Source of the DNA: Limnohabitans sp. Rim28
Lineage (GTDB): Bacteria > Pseudomonadota > Gammaproteobacteria > Burkholderiales > Burkholderiaceae_C
NCBI RefSeq assembly: GCF_000293865.2
Contig: NZ_ALKN02000005.1
Span: 62,001-126,000 of the forward strand
DNA: 64,000 nucleotides
Direction: 5' to 3'
Part shown: positions 11,118-21,180 of the stretch, piece after piece
Position numbering within the stretch: position 1 is the first letter of the stretch
How the letters are laid out: each line of letters opens with the position of its first letter
Made by a program: the position numbers and the translations under genes
The notes under the pieces: model-generated
What the model was told of the DNA's origin: nothing
The model's database searches: none
Seen by the model: only the letters and a program-made list of their open reading frames with translations

Positions 11118-12221
11118 ATGACCATGGTTTTCAAATCCAGTGAAGCGCGGCCCATGCCGGGTCGCAGCGCAGGCCTAGGTGCCTGGTTTCGGGCCAACTT
11201 GTTTTCCAGCGTTGGCAACAGCCTCTTGTCGGTGGTGTTGTTGGCTGTGTGTTTGTGGCTCTTGTATTCGTCCATGGACTGGGCGGTGGTGCAAGCGGTG
11301 TTCGGGGCCAATTTGCAGGCTTGCAATGAAGTTCGCGGTGTCGGCGCTTGCTGGGGTGTGATCACCGAAAAAGGCCGCTTGATCGTGATGGGCCGCTACC
11401 CTGAAGCCGAGCATTGGCGGCCGGTGATCGCGACCGCTTTGATGTTGGGTGTGGTGGTCATCAGCTGCATGCCGCGTTTTTGGAACAAATCACTGCCCTT
11501 GATCTGGGCCCTGATGTTGGTGGTTTACTTTGTGCTCATGAAGGGCGGATTTTTCGGTCTGACCGACGTCGACACCGACCAGTGGGGCGGCTTTCCGCTC
11601 ACGGTGATGCTGACCGTGATTTCCATGACCTTGGCGTTTCCCTTGGCCATTTTTGTGGCTTTAGGGCGTCGCTCCAACATGCCCGCCATCAAGGCTTTGT
11701 GCACCCTGTATGTCGAACTGATCCGTGGCGTGCCGCTGATCACCGTGCTGTTCATGGCCTCGTTCATGCTGCCCTTGTTCATGCCCGAGGGCGTGAAGAT
11801 CGACGTGCTGGTGCGCGTGGTGGTGGGCATCACGCTGTTTTCGGCAGCTTACATGGCCGAGGTGATTCGCGGTGGTCTGCAGGCTTTGCCCAAGGGACAA
11901 ACCGAAGCTGCAGCCACTTTGGGCCTGACTTATTGGCAGACCCAGCGCATGATTGTTTTGCCGCAAGCCTTGGCCACCGTGGTGCCGTCCATCATGAACA
12001 CCTTCATCGGCCTGTTCAAGGACACATCGCTGGTCACCATCGTGTCCCTCTATGAGCTGACCGGAGCTTTGGGTCTTGCGCTCAACTCGGACGCCGACTG
12101 GCGCCCCTTCAAGATCGAAGCCTACCTCTTCATCACCTTCATTTATTTCGCGTTCTGCTTTGCCATGTCGCGCTACAGCCTGTGGATCGAAGAGCGCACG
12201 GCCGTGAGCAAAGTCCGCTGA
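11118..12221 (+). CDS. aapM: L-amino-acid ABC transporter permease (AapM/BztC type)
   Basis: A 367-residue partner permease of AapQ, with multiple membrane segments and an EAA loop (LPKGQTEAAATLGLTYWQTQ). The central sequence (LIRGVPLITVLFMASFMLPLF) is typical of this family. It starts one base after the aapQ stop, indicating tight translational coupling. It is followed by the ATPase gene aapP. Confidence 0.92.
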   Translation: MTMVFKSSEARPMPGRSAGLGAWFRANLFSSVGNSLLSVVLLAVCLWLLYSSMDWAVVQAVFGANLQACNEVRGVGACWGVITEKGRLIVMGRYPEAEHWRPVIATALMLGVVVISCMPRFWNKSLPLIWALMLVVYFVLMKGGFFGLTDVDTDQWGGFPLTVMLTVISMTLAFPLAIFVALGRRSNMPAIKALCTLYVELIRGVPLITVLFMASFMLPLFMPEGVKIDVLVRVVVGITLFSAAYMAEVIRGGLQALPKGQTEAAATLGLTYWQTQRMIVLPQALATVVPSIMNTFIGLFKDTSLVTIVSLYELTGALGLALNSDADWRPFKIEAYLFITFIYFAFCFAMSRYSLWIEERTAVSKVR

Positions 12222-12234
12222 ACGAAAGACACCT

Positions 12235-12990
12235 ATGACCTCCAACGCGACCCCCATCATTGAATTCAAAGGCGTGAACAAGTGGTATGCCAGCAATGGC
12301 TACCACGTGCTGCGCGACGTCAACCTGCAGTTCGCCAAAGGCGAAAAAGTGGTCATTTGTGGCCCCTCGGGTTCGGGCAAATCCACCCTGATCCGCTGCA
12401 TCAACGCCCTGGAGGAATACCAGGAAGGCACCCTCACCGTGGACGGCACCGTTTTGGGCGATGACCTCAAGGGCATCGACCAAGTGCGCCGCGAAGTCGG
12501 CATGGTGTTCCAGCAGTTCAACCTGTTCCCGCACCTGACGGTGATGGAAAACCTGATCTTGTCACCCACTTGGGTGGCCAAGATGCCCCGCAAAGAAGCC
12601 ATCGACAAAGCCATGGTGCAACTGGAGCGTGTGCGCATTGCCGAGCATGCCCACAAGTACCCGCTGCAGTTGTCCGGCGGCCAGCAGCAGCGCGTGGCCA
12701 TTGCCCGTGCGTTGTGCCTGACCCCCAAGATCATGCTGTTCGATGAGCCCACCTCGGCCCTCGACCCTGAGATGATCAAGGAAGTGCTGGACGTGATGAT
12801 CGAGTTGACCAGCCAGGGCATGACCATGCTGTGCGTCACGCACGAAATGGGCTTTGCCAAAGCGGTGGCCGACCGCGTGATCTTCATGGACCAAGGTCAG
12901 GTGGTTGAGCAAGCCCCGCCCCAGCAATTCTTTGATGCGCCGCAAACCGATCGGGCGCAAGACTTTTTGTCCAAGATACTCGGGCATTGA
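12235..12990 (+). CDS. aapP: L-amino-acid ABC transporter ATP-binding protein
   Basis: A 251-residue ABC ATPase: Walker A GPSGSGKST, Q-loop VFQQFNLFPHLT, signature LSGGQQQR, Walker B IMLFDEPTSALD, switch His in CVTHEMGFA. It powers the AapQM permease. It closes the four-gene aapJQMP set; downstream is a large inverted repeat and then pyrC. Confidence 0.94.
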   Translation: MTSNATPIIEFKGVNKWYASNGYHVLRDVNLQFAKGEKVVICGPSGSGKSTLIRCINALEEYQEGTLTVDGTVLGDDLKGIDQVRREVGMVFQQFNLFPHLTVMENLILSPTWVAKMPRKEAIDKAMVQLERVRIAEHAHKYPLQLSGGQQQRVAIARALCLTPKIMLFDEPTSALDPEMIKEVLDVMIELTSQGMTMLCVTHEMGFAKAVADRVIFMDQGQVVEQAPPQQFFDAPQTDRAQDFLSKILGH

Positions 12991-13014
12991 GCGTATTCCA
13001 CCGCAAACGTTCGC

Positions 13015-13091
13015 ACCAGAGTTGGGGTCACGGGTTGGGGCGATTTGGCGAGCTTGCGAGTATGAGCCCGGCCCGTGACCCCAACTCTGGT
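13015..13091. repeat. 20-bp perfect inverted repeat with 37-nt loop
   Basis: Arms at 13015-13034 and 13072-13091 are exact reverse complements; the left arm reads ACCAGAGTTGGGGTCACGGG. There is no T-run, so a classical terminator is unlikely. It fills the short aapP-pyrC gap. It could be a dispersed palindromic element or a transcript-stabilising hairpin. Confidence 0.8.
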
Positions 13092-13144
13092 TCCAATCAA
13101 GTGAACCCCAATGACCTACCAGTAGGTTTGCGACAATACGCCCC

Positions 13145-14182
13145 ATGACCCAAGAACTGACCCTCACTCGCCCCGACGACTGGCACCTGCATGTGCGCGA
13201 TGGCGCCGCCCTGGACGTGGTGGTGCCCCACACCGCTGCACAATTTGCCCGCGCCATCATCATGCCCAACCTCAAGCCGCCGGTGACCACGGCAGAGCAG
13301 GCGTTGGCTTACAAAAAGCGCATCTTGGCCGCTGTGCCCCGGGGCATGGCCTTTGAGCCACTGATGACCTTGTACCTCACCGACAACCTGGACCCGGCAG
13401 AGATCGCCCGTGCCAAAGCCGCAGGCGTGGTGGCGTGCAAGTTGTACCCCGCTGGTGCCACGACCAACAGCGACGCGGGTGTGACCGATCTGCGCAAGAT
13501 TTACCCTGTGCTCGAAGCCATGCAGCGCGAAGGCGTGCTGCTCTTGGTGCATGGCGAAGTGACCACGTCCGACATCGACCTGTTCGACCGCGAAGCGGTG
13601 TTCATTGAGCGGCACTTGATGCCTTTGCGCCGGGACTTTCCGGCGCTCAAAATCGTGATGGAACACATCACGACCTCGGAGGCGGTGCAGTACGTGTCTG
13701 CGGCCGACAGCCACTTGGCAGCGACCATCACGGTGCACCATTTGCTGTACAACCGCAATGCCATCTTCACGGGGGGCATTCGCCCGCATTACTACTGCCT
13801 GCCTGTGCTCAAGCGCGAGACGCACCGCCAGGCGCTGGTGCAAGCCGCCATCTCGGGCGACCCACGCTTCTTTTTGGGCACCGACAGTGCGCCCCATCCG
13901 GCCCACTTGAAAGAGCACGCCACAGGCTGTGCCGGTTGCTACACGGCGCATGCCGCCATGGAGATGTACGCCGAGGCCTTTGACCAGGCGGGTGCTTTGG
14001 ACAAGCTGGAGGGGTTTGCCAGTTTGTTTGGGGCCGATTTTTATGGCTTGCCACGCAACACAGACCGCATCACTTTGCGCCGTGAAAACTGGACGCCCCC
14101 CGAGAGCTACGCGTTTGGCGAGGCCGAACTCAAGCCCTTGCGTTCCGGCGAGGCGCTGCCGTGGCGACTGCTGAGCGCCTGA
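13145..14182 (+). CDS. pyrC: Dihydroorotase
   Basis: A 345-residue class II dihydroorotase of pyrimidine biosynthesis, interconverting carbamoyl-aspartate and dihydroorotate. Visible metal ligands: DWHLHVRDG (His-x-His), the carboxylated lysine in [15 protein letters not shown], and the catalytic Asp in FLGTDSAPH. The length fits the E. coli PyrC class. The following DUF3025 gene may overlap its 3' end. Confidence 0.96.
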   Translation: MTQELTLTRPDDWHLHVRDGAALDVVVPHTAAQFARAIIMPNLKPPVTTAEQALAYKKRILAAVPRGMAFEPLMTLYLTDNLDPAEIARAKAAGVVACKLYPAGATTNSDAGVTDLRKIYPVLEAMQREGVLLLVHGEVTTSDIDLFDREAVFIERHLMPLRRDFPALKIVMEHITTSEAVQYVSAADSHLAATITVHHLLYNRNAIFTGGIRPHYYCLPVLKRETHRQALVQAAISGDPRFFLGTDSAPHPAHLKEHATGCAGCYTAHAAMEMYAEAFDQAGALDKLEGFASLFGADFYGLPRNTDRITLRRENWTPPESYAFGEAELKPLRSGEALPWRLLSA

Positions 14183-15006
14183 ATCCCCACCGTGCTGGTC
14201 GTCGCTGCGCAGCCGCTACGGCCCTGCGTGTGAGTGACATCGATTGGCAAGCGCCCTGGCTGGCCGACTGGCGCGCTGTGGGAGAGCCCATCGCCCAGCA
14301 AGTGGCCACGGGTTGCCCCCAGCACCAAGCTTTGAATGCAGCCCGCCGTGCCTCCGTGCGTTTTGTGCCCCAAGACGACTTGCCAGAAGGTCAGGCCTAT
14401 GAAGACTTCATCTTTGCCAGGGGCCAAGTGCCCACCCGTGAAGGCTTGCACGACTTTTTCAATGCCTTGTGCTGGATGCATTTCCCCTTGACCAAAAAAC
14501 GTTTGAACCAGCTGCAAGCCCATGAAATCGCCCGCGCTGGTGTGGGCCAAGTGCGCGGCAAAGTCCGCGATGCGGCGACCGTGTTCGATGAAAATGCTTT
14601 GCTGGTTCAGCCGTCTGACGCATTGTGGGAGGCGCTGACTGGTCACCGATGGGCTGACGCCTTCATGGGATTGAGAAGTGAGTGGGCGCACACACGCGTT
14701 TGGGCCTTTGGCCATGCTGCGTTAGAAAAAGCCGTGCAGCCCTACAAGTCGATCACAGTGCACATGTGGCGTGTGCCGCTGGGTGTGCCGTCACAAGACA
14801 TCGATGCTTGGTTGGCGCAAGACTTGACCGAGACCAAGTTGTCGCAAAAACCCTTCAGTCCTTTGCCCCTGCTGGGCTTGCCCGGTTGGTGGCCCGACAA
14901 CGAAAACCCTTCTTTTTACGCCGACCCCACCGTTTTCAGGCCCAAACGGCGTCCATCCCCCATTGAAAAACCACACGCCGATCAGGATTACGAAGCACTG
15001 TCTTGA
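14161..15006 (+). CDS. DUF3025 domain-containing protein
   Basis: A protein of up to 281 residues resembling the DUF3025 family of proteobacteria ([12 protein letters not shown] near the start; central [20 protein letters not shown]). Its function is unknown. The start is uncertain: the GTG at 14161 overlaps the pyrC end and has GAGG upstream, while the GTG at 14230 would begin immediately before the conserved region. No signal peptide or membrane segment is evident. Confidence 0.8.
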   Translation: MATAERLNPHRAGRRCAAATALRVSDIDWQAPWLADWRAVGEPIAQQVATGCPQHQALNAARRASVRFVPQDDLPEGQAYEDFIFARGQVPTREGLHDFFNALCWMHFPLTKKRLNQLQAHEIARAGVGQVRGKVRDAATVFDENALLVQPSDALWEALTGHRWADAFMGLRSEWAHTRVWAFGHAALEKAVQPYKSITVHMWRVPLGVPSQDIDAWLAQDLTETKLSQKPFSPLPLLGLPGWWPDNENPSFYADPTVFRPKRRPSPIEKPHADQDYEALS

Positions 15007-15076
15007 ATTTGTATTTTGAGACCCTAATATTCAATCCCACGTGCCCGCGTATTTCGGGCTGAAAGTGAAACTCAAC

Positions 15077-15952
15077 ATGAAACGCATTTTTCTTTTTGTC
15101 ATGACCAACCTGGCTGTGGTGGTCGTGCTGGGCATTGTGGCCAACCTGCTGGGCGTCAACCGATTCCTGACGGCCAATGGCCTGAACTTGGGCGCACTGC
15201 TTGGTTTTGCGCTGATCATGGGTTTTGGCGGCGCCATCATTTCCTTGCTCATCAGCAAGCCCATGGCCAAGTGGACATCCGGCGTCAAGGTCATCACCCA
15301 GCCTGCCAATGCCGATGAAGCCTGGATCCTGGACACGGTGCGCAAGTTTGCCGACAAGTCCGGCATCGGCATGCCCGAAGTCGGCATCTTTGAGGGTGAC
15401 CCCAACGCATTTGCCACCGGCGCTTTCCGCGATTCGGCGCTGGTGGCGGTGTCGACCGGCTTGTTGCAAAACATGACGCACGAGGAAGTCGAGGCGGTGA
15501 TCGCCCATGAAGTGGCGCACATTGCCAACGGTGACATGGTCACCATGACCTTGATCCAGGGTGTGATGAACACCTTTGTGGTGTTCATCTCGCGCGTGGT
15601 GGGTTATGCGGTGGACAGTTTCTTGCGCAAGGGTGACAGCGAAAACACCGGGCCTGGCATGGGTTACTACATCACCACCATCGTGATGGACATTCTGCTG
15701 GGCTTTGTGGCGGCGATCATCGTGGCCTGGTTCAGCCGCCAGCGCGAGTTCCGCGCGGATTCCGGCGCGGCCCAGCTGATGGGCCGCAAGCAGCCCATGA
15801 TCAATGCCCTGGCCCGTTTGGGCGGTGTGCACACGGCCGAGTTGCCCAAGACCATGGCGGCCATGGGCATTGCGGGGGGCATCGGTCAGCTGTTCAGCAC
15901 CCACCCGCCGATTGAAGAGCGGATCGCTGCGCTGCAAAACAGCGCCTCATAA
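15077..15952 (+). CDS. htpX: Protease HtpX (M48 metalloprotease)
   Basis: A 291-residue inner-membrane zinc protease. Two N-terminal membrane segments precede the [10 protein letters not shown] zinc motif, followed by further hydrophobic segments and the third ligand region [17 protein letters not shown]. HtpX degrades misfolded membrane proteins. The ATG at 15077 (MKRIFLFVM) matches the family start. Its 3' end overlaps the convergent histidine phosphatase gene by 6 nt. Confidence 0.96.
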   Translation: MKRIFLFVMTNLAVVVVLGIVANLLGVNRFLTANGLNLGALLGFALIMGFGGAIISLLISKPMAKWTSGVKVITQPANADEAWILDTVRKFADKSGIGMPEVGIFEGDPNAFATGAFRDSALVAVSTGLLQNMTHEEVEAVIAHEVAHIANGDMVTMTLIQGVMNTFVVFISRVVGYAVDSFLRKGDSENTGPGMGYYITTIVMDILLGFVAAIIVAWFSRQREFRADSGAAQLMGRKQPMINALARLGGVHTAELPKTMAAMGIAGGIGQLFSTHPPIEERIAALQNSAS

Positions 15953-16591
15953 AGACGTTTCGTCTTTGGCCAGTGCGTCCAGGTGGGATGTGTCTCCCCA
16001 TCCCACCAAGGACAGGCCTTCAGGTGTCCATAACAAGCGGTTGACTGCGGTGTTGGTGAGCGACCAAGTGCGAGGGGCCTGATGGTCCAGGCGGGTGGCC
16101 GCGCGATACAAGATGTCGAGCACACCGCCATGGGCCACCAACACAATTTGTTGCCCGGTGTGTTGGGCGGCCAACTCGTTCACGCTGTTCATGATGCGCT
16201 GATGCAACACCAGCAGTGATTCGCCGCCGCCAGGTGGCGTCCACTCGGGTGTGCGTTTGCGCCATTGCACAGCGTGCTCGGGCCACTCCGCTTCGACTTC
16301 GGAAAAGGTGTGTCCTTGAAAAACACCAAAATGCCGTTCGCGCAAACCCACATGCGTACGCACAGTCTGTCCCACGGCATTGGCCAGGGCTTGTGCCGTG
16401 GTGTGCGCCCGTGACAAGTCACTGGCATAAATGGCATCCACCGTTTCACGACCCGTCAATGCGCGTGCCAAGCGATCGGCCTGCAGCAGCCCGGTGTCGT
16501 TGAGTGGAATGTCCAAATGACCTTGGAGGCGTGTCTCCACGTTCCAAGCGGTTTCTCCGTGGCGAATCGCCAAAATTCGGGTGAAGTCCAT
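15947..16591 (-). CDS. Histidine phosphatase family protein
   Basis: A 214-residue phosphoglycerate-mutase-like protein. The catalytic RHGETAWN motif is at the N-terminus, with a second His in [10 protein letters not shown]. Members include sugar and cofactor phosphatases (CobC, GpmB-like); the substrate cannot be assigned. The start chosen is [12 protein letters not shown]; upstream sequence in frame belongs to the neighbouring gene region. Confidence 0.88.
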   Translation of the reverse strand: MDFTRILAIRHGETAWNVETRLQGHLDIPLNDTGLLQADRLARALTGRETVDAIYASDLSRAHTTAQALANAVGQTVRTHVGLRERHFGVFQGHTFSEVEAEWPEHAVQWRKRTPEWTPPGGGESLLVLHQRIMNSVNELAAQHTGQQIVLVAHGGVLDILYRAATRLDHQAPRTWSLTNTAVNRLLWTPEGLSLVGWGDTSHLDALAKDETSL

Positions 16592-16604
16592 GGGCCTGAA
16601 CCGC

Positions 16605-17234
16605 TCAGCGCGGCAATTCAATGTTGACCCGCCGTAAGCCCGCTGGCGGGTTGGGGAAATTGGCCAGGGCGGCTTGAAACAGTGTGGCAAAAATCGGGAC
16701 GCTGTCACTCCATGGACCCGAGTGGCTGGCCCGGGTTTCGTACACCACCTGGCCCGACTTCAAGTCGCGCATGATCAGGCTCACATCGCGTCGGTAATGG
16801 GTGGGTGGCGGAAAGCGCATGCCCATGCCCACGCCAATGTGCGGTCCAAATCCACCGCCAAAGCCCGAACCCACGGCGATGCTGCCATAAGGTGCCCAAC
16901 CTGGGGCGAGCGGTCGGCCCCAAGGGTCGGCCAAGTAGCGGTTGCCCCCGAAGCCCACCAACACACTCAATTGGGCCCCCGCATCGTCGCGCACCAGGCC
17001 CACGGCGGTCATGGCGGCTTGGGCTTGTTGTTCGGCCAAGCCCGCTTCCGGGTTGCTGGCTTGAGAGGGGAGGCGCTCAAAACGGTAGGTGGCCCCTAGC
17101 AGGCTCATGCCGGGCGGCACCGCCGCCACCGACACCACATCGCTGTCGATCAGGCGCATCGAAGCACAGCCCGACAGCAGACCCAAGGTCGCTGCGGCCA
17201 AGGCCAACAAAAAACGCCGAACGATCGTGTTCAT
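16605..17234 (-). CDS. DUF4136 domain-containing lipoprotein
   Basis: A 209-residue predicted lipoprotein. A signal peptide ends in the lipobox LSGC (about residues 20-23), with Ala-Ser following the Cys. The body is glycine-rich in the middle (VGSGFGGGFGPHIGVGMGM) and ends with DUF4136-like sequence (LIMRDLKSGQVVYETRASH). The function is unknown. It is 20 nt downstream of ttcA on the same strand. Confidence 0.8.
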   Translation of the reverse strand: MNTIVRRFLLALAAATLGLLSGCASMRLIDSDVVSVAAVPPGMSLLGATYRFERLPSQASNPEAGLAEQQAQAAMTAVGLVRDDAGAQLSVLVGFGGNRYLADPWGRPLAPGWAPYGSIAVGSGFGGGFGPHIGVGMGMRFPPPTHYRRDVSLIMRDLKSGQVVYETRASHSGPWSDSVPIFATLFQAALANFPNPPAGLRRVNIELPR

Positions 17235-17254
17235 GAAGATGCTCTCTTGGTGGT

Positions 17255-18193
17255 TCAGATGGAAATGACCTGGATGCCTGGCAAGGCGGATTCCTTGAAC
17301 TCTTCCTCGTCAAAAGCCTTATCGCCGTCGTCTGATTCGATGCCCGTGATTTTCAGATCCTTGAAGCCGTGCAATTTGGCGTCCATCAGATGCGAGGGCA
17401 CGACATTTTGCAAGGCCGAAAACATGTTTTCAATCCGGCCAGGGTGCTTCTTTTGCCACTCGCGCAGCATGTTGCCCACCTGCAGGCGTTGCAAATTCTC
17501 TTGGCTGCCACACAGTGTGCAGGGGATGATGGGGAACTGTCGGTGCGCTGCCCAACGGATCAGGTCGGACTCGGCCACATAGGCCAGCGGGCGGATCACC
17601 ATGAACTCGCCGTTGTCACTGACCAGCTTCGGCGGCATGCCCTTGAGCTTGCCGCCAAAGAACATGTTCAAAAAGAAGGTCTGCAGCATGTCGTCGCGGT
17701 GGTGGCCGAGCGCCAGTTTGTTGCACTTCAATTCACGTGCCACGCGGTACAAAATGCCCCGGCGCAGTCGGCTGCACAGGCTGCACATGGTTTTGCCTTC
17801 GGGGATCTTGTCCTTCACGATCGAATACGTGTCTTGCGTCTCGATGTGGAACTCCACGCCCAGCTCTTTGAGGTAGGCGGGCAGGATGTGCTCGGGAAAC
17901 CCTGGTTGCTTTTGGTCCAGGTTGACCGCGACCAATTCGAAGTCGACCGGCGCACGGGCCTTCATCTTGAGCAAGATGTCGAGCATGCCGTAACTGTCCT
18001 TGCCGCCGGACATGCAGACCATGATGCGGTCGCCTGCCTCGATCAGGTTGAAGTCGCTGATGGCCTGGCCCATTTGGCGGCACAGGCGTTTTTCGAGCTT
18101 GTGGGTTTCGCGTTCGATCTTGATGGCTTTGGCGGCCTCTGATTCGGCTTGTGCTTGTACCCAGGCGTTGTCTGCTTCTGTGTCTGTGTTCAT
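17255..18193 (-). CDS. ttcA: tRNA 2-thiocytidine(32) synthetase TtcA
   Basis: A 312-residue PP-loop ATPase that thiolates cytidine 32 of tRNAs. The PP-loop SGGKDS, two Cys pairs (CSLC and CTLC) for the Fe-S cluster, and LGHHRDD are visible. A start at MNTDTEADN (18193) is preferred; an in-frame codon 12 nt upstream is also possible. It is the last gene of a minus-strand run beginning with the FolM-like SDR. Confidence 0.95.
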   Translation of the reverse strand: MNTDTEADNAWVQAQAESEAAKAIKIERETHKLEKRLCRQMGQAISDFNLIEAGDRIMVCMSGGKDSYGMLDILLKMKARAPVDFELVAVNLDQKQPGFPEHILPAYLKELGVEFHIETQDTYSIVKDKIPEGKTMCSLCSRLRRGILYRVARELKCNKLALGHHRDDMLQTFFLNMFFGGKLKGMPPKLVSDNGEFMVIRPLAYVAESDLIRWAAHRQFPIIPCTLCGSQENLQRLQVGNMLREWQKKHPGRIENMFSALQNVVPSHLMDAKLHGFKDLKITGIESDDGDKAFDEEEFKESALPGIQVISI

Positions 18194-18198
18194 GAGGT

Positions 18199-18570
18199 TC
18201 ACCACTGTCCGGTTTCCATGCGAATGGCCACTTCGCAGTCTTCAAAAATTTCAAGTTTGGCAATCTTGACGCGCACGCCCAAAACGCCGGGCAACTGCAT
18301 CAGGCGGTTGGAGACTTTGCCAATCAGCGTTTCCAGCAGGTTGATGTGCTCAGCCGTGCATTCATCGATGATGATTTTGCGCACTTTGCGGTAGTCCAGC
18401 ACCGAGTGGATGTCGTCGTCGCTGGGCAGCAGGGGTTGCGTACCCAGGTTCAATTCGGCGTCCACCTGGATCGGCTGGGGATCGGTTTTTTCGTGTTCGA
18501 GGATGCCCAGGTTGGCGTCAAAGCGCAAACCGGTCAGCTCCAAGGTTTGATGGCCAGCAGGGGTTTTCAT
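18199..18570 (-). CDS. Dihydroneopterin aldolase-like protein (second FolB/FolX paralogue)
   Basis: A 123-residue tunnelling-fold pterin protein ([20 protein letters not shown] at the N-terminus, [14 protein letters not shown] at the C-terminus). FolB aldolases and FolX epimerases share this fold. Its ATG overlaps the stop of the upstream paralogue by 4 nt (ATGA). Two such genes side by side suggest different steps, for example aldolase and epimerase, but the sequence does not decide which is which. Confidence 0.85.
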   Translation of the reverse strand: MKTPAGHQTLELTGLRFDANLGILEHEKTDPQPIQVDAELNLGTQPLLPSDDDIHSVLDYRKVRKIIIDECTAEHINLLETLIGKVSNRLMQLPGVLGVRVKIAKLEIFEDCEVAIRMETGQW

Positions 18571-18962
18571 CTGGAAGATTTGGTCTGGAAAATTTCCACC
18601 CCAACCGCTTCGCAGTCCGGGTACACATCGGGTTTGCAGCTGGACAGGCGCACCGCCTGCACCTGCGGGTGGGCGATCAGCTCGCGCATCAGGTCGTCGC
18701 ACAAGGTCTCTTGCAAAACGATGTGGCCTTGGGCCACCCGCTGTGCAATCACCTCGCGGATGAAATCGTAGTCCACCACCTCGGCCAGATCGTCTTGCGT
18801 CGGTGTGGACGCGCTGTAGGGCACGAACAGCTCCACATTGAAGACGATCCGCTGGGGGCCGAGCTTTTCAAAGTCGTGCGCACCGATGCGCACGTCCACC
18901 GTGTGGTTGCGTAAAAACAGGCGGCGGCAGTTCAGCGCCAATGGTGTCATCAGATCGCTCAT
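18567..18962 (-). CDS. Dihydroneopterin aldolase-like protein (first FolB/FolX paralogue)
   Basis: A 131-residue FolB-fold protein: RIGAHDFEKLGPQRIVFNVE, VVDYDFIREVI, and a C-terminal CKPDVYPDCEAVGVEIF. The two paralogues are clearly divergent from each other. It is coupled by 4-nt overlaps both to the SDR upstream and to the second paralogue downstream, so all three are probably one translational unit. Confidence 0.85.
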   Translation of the reverse strand: MSDLMTPLALNCRRLFLRNHTVDVRIGAHDFEKLGPQRIVFNVELFVPYSASTPTQDDLAEVVDYDFIREVIAQRVAQGHIVLQETLCDDLMRELIAHPQVQAVRLSSCKPDVYPDCEAVGVEIFQTKSSR

Positions 18963-19732
18963 GCAGCACCTTTCGGGTCGGCCAAAAACATCACATCCCG
19001 CGCCAAAGGCACCAGGTGCTGGCCGTTGTCCACACACACCGTGGTGCCGGTGATGCAGGGGTTTTGCGCCAGAAACAGGCAGGTGGCCGCCACCTGCGCC
19101 GGGTCGATCGGCTCGCGCAGCAGGTTCACGCGGCTGGCGCGGTCAAAGTTCTCCTGGGTTTGCGGGCCGCTCAAAAACATCAGGCCTGGGGCCACGCCGC
19201 ACACCCGCAAGGGGGCCAAGGCCTGCGCCTGCAAGGCCACGGCACGCTCGAGCGCCAGTTTGGATACGGTGTATGAAAAATAGTCCGGGTTCAGGTTGAA
19301 CACCTTCTGGTCCAGGATGTGGACCACGCTGCGCTGGCCGGGCGTGGCCTTGGGCGAGGTTTGCTGCGCCATGAGTGAGGCCATCAACATGGGCGCGATC
19401 AAATTCACCTCGATTTGCTGGCGCGCACCGGGCAAGTCCATGTCGGTGCCCTCGTCCGGCTCGAACAGCGAAGCGTTGTTGACCACGCAGTCGAGCGGGC
19501 CGTGGCTTTGCGCGATGTGCGCCATCATCTGTTCGACTTGTGCGCTTTGTGCCAAATCGGCTTGCACGCATTCAACCAAGCCCCCAGCGGCCTGCAGTTC
19601 CGCCTGCAGCGCCTTGGCCGCATCGGCCGAGCGTTGGTAATGGCACCACACGCGCCAGCCCGCCGCCGCAAATTGGCGAACGATCTCTGCGCCCAGGCGA
19701 TGAGCGCCTCCGGTGACCAGAACTTGTTTCAT
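18959..19732 (-). CDS. SDR oxidoreductase, pteridine reductase/FolM-like
   Basis: A 257-residue short-chain dehydrogenase. The NADP-binding N-terminus is TGGAHRLGAEIV; the NNAS motif (VVNNASLF) and catalytic YTVSK are present. The TGGAHRLG form and the coupling to two FolB/FolX-like genes point to a dihydromonapterin or pteridine reductase (FolM type); this is inference. The start MKQVLVTGG at 19732 is chosen. It diverges from the MidA-like methyltransferase gene. Confidence 0.82.
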   Translation of the reverse strand: MKQVLVTGGAHRLGAEIVRQFAAAGWRVWCHYQRSADAAKALQAELQAAGGLVECVQADLAQSAQVEQMMAHIAQSHGPLDCVVNNASLFEPDEGTDMDLPGARQQIEVNLIAPMLMASLMAQQTSPKATPGQRSVVHILDQKVFNLNPDYFSYTVSKLALERAVALQAQALAPLRVCGVAPGLMFLSGPQTQENFDRASRVNLLREPIDPAQVAATCLFLAQNPCITGTTVCVDNGQHLVPLARDVMFLADPKGAA

Positions 19733-19863
19733 GAAGGGGGGCTGGGCAGAGGGGACTGCGCCAGAACATCCAAAGTGACAAAGGCCTGAATTATCGGGCA
19801 AGCCATGGAATGGACCCCCGGTGCCCCGGCAAACCCCCGTACGCCTTCGGCGACAATCAGCGC

Positions 19864-20967
19864 GTGAGCTTGCCGAATCCCCATCCCCCTGCTGAATTGA
19901 CCCCGCGTATCCACCAGGCCATTGCCCAAGCCGGTGGCTGGATCGGGTTTGACCGTTTCATGGCCATGGCCTTGTACGAACCTGGCTTGGGGTACTACGC
20001 CAATGCGCTGCAAAAATTCGGGGCCATGCCCGCTTCGGGCAGCGACTTTGTGACCGCGCCGGGCATGTCCCCGCTGTTTGGCCAAACCTTGGCCGTGCAG
20101 GTGCGCCAGGCGCTGCAAGCCACGGGCAGCGATGAGGTCTGGGAGTTTGGCGCGGGCACCGGGGCACTGGCCCTGCAACTGCTGGACAGCCTGGGCGATG
20201 CGGTGCGCCGTTACACCCTCATCGATTTGTCGGGCACTTTGCGCGCCCGTCAGGCCGATACCTTGTTGAAGCACGCCGACAAAGTGCGCTGGCTCGACGC
20301 CTGGCCCGACGCCATCGAAGGCGTGGTGGTGGGCAACGAGGTGCTCGACGCCATGCCGGTACAGCTCTTGCAAAGAACGCAGGGTGTCTGGCACGAGCGG
20401 GGTGTGGTCAGCGCCGGGGAAACATGGGCTTGGCAAGACCGGCTCACCGATTTGCGTCCGCCTGTTGAGATTGAGGGCGAGCACGATTACTTGACCGAGA
20501 TCCACCCTCAGGCCGAAGCCTTCATCGCCAGCTTGGCCGAGCGCATGCTGGCTGGGCGGGGTGGCGCGGCGTTTTTTCTGGATTACGGCTTTCCCGAGGG
20601 CGAATACTTTCACCCCCAGCGCCACATGGGCACCGTGATGTGCCACCAACTGCACCAGGCCGACGACAACCCCTTGGTGGCAGTGGGCCAAAAAGACATC
20701 ACGGCCCATGTGAACTTCACCGGGGTGGCCTTGGCCGGGCAAAACGCGGGGCTGAATGTGCTGGGCTACGCCAGCCAAGCCTGGTTCTTGCTCAATCTGG
20801 GCCTGGCCGAGCGCATGGCCGAGGCCTCTTTGCCCGAACGCAGCCAGGCCCAGCGCCTCATCAACGAGCACGAAATGGGCGAGTTGTTCAAAGTGGTCGG
20901 GTTCGCCACGTCGTCCGATTGGGCCGCTCAGGGCTTTGCCCGGGGCGACCGCTCGCACCGCCTGTAA
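19864..20967 (+). CDS. MidA/NDUFAF7-like SAM-dependent methyltransferase
   Basis: A 367-residue class I methyltransferase of the DUF185/MidA family: GFDRFMAMALYEPGLGYY, PGMSPLFGQTLAVQ, and the SAM loop EFGAGTGALALQLL. The mitochondrial member NDUFAF7 methylates a complex I subunit; bacterial substrates are not established. The GTG at 19864 is preferred because the upstream stretch looks like promoter; an in-frame ATG at 19810 would add 18 residues. Confidence 0.85.
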   Translation: MSLPNPHPPAELTPRIHQAIAQAGGWIGFDRFMAMALYEPGLGYYANALQKFGAMPASGSDFVTAPGMSPLFGQTLAVQVRQALQATGSDEVWEFGAGTGALALQLLDSLGDAVRRYTLIDLSGTLRARQADTLLKHADKVRWLDAWPDAIEGVVVGNEVLDAMPVQLLQRTQGVWHERGVVSAGETWAWQDRLTDLRPPVEIEGEHDYLTEIHPQAEAFIASLAERMLAGRGGAAFFLDYGFPEGEYFHPQRHMGTVMCHQLHQADDNPLVAVGQKDITAHVNFTGVALAGQNAGLNVLGYASQAWFLLNLGLAERMAEASLPERSQAQRLINEHEMGELFKVVGFATSSDWAAQGFARGDRSHRL

Positions 20968-20985
20968 ACGGCACCCAGGCAAGCT

Positions 20986-21180
20986 ATGTTGCGCTGGCTC
21001 ATCGTGGTGTTTCTGGCCCTGATCATTTTCAGTGGTTTGCAAAAGTGGCTGCAGAAATTCGGCTTTGGGCGTTTGCCCGGCGACTTTCGGTTCCGTCTTT
21101 TTGGGCGGGAATGGTTCATTCCCTTGACCAGCACCTTGTTGCTCAGCCTGTTGGCGGCCGCCATTGCCCGTTGGATCTGA
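20986..21180 (+). CDS. DUF2905 family small membrane protein
   Basis: A 64-residue protein with two hydrophobic segments (LRWLIVVFLALIIF and PLTSTLLLSLLAAAIA) flanking the conserved GRLPGDFRFR motif of DUF2905. The function is unknown. It lies 18 nt downstream of the methyltransferase gene and is probably co-transcribed. Confidence 0.85.
   Translation: MLRWLIVVFLALIIFSGLQKWLQKFGFGRLPGDFRFRLFGREWFIPLTSTLLLSLLAAAIARWI

Noticed and set aside
13015-13091. Inverted repeat as a rho-independent terminator of the aap operon
   Set aside because: No T-run follows either arm, and a 37-nt loop is too large for a typical terminator.
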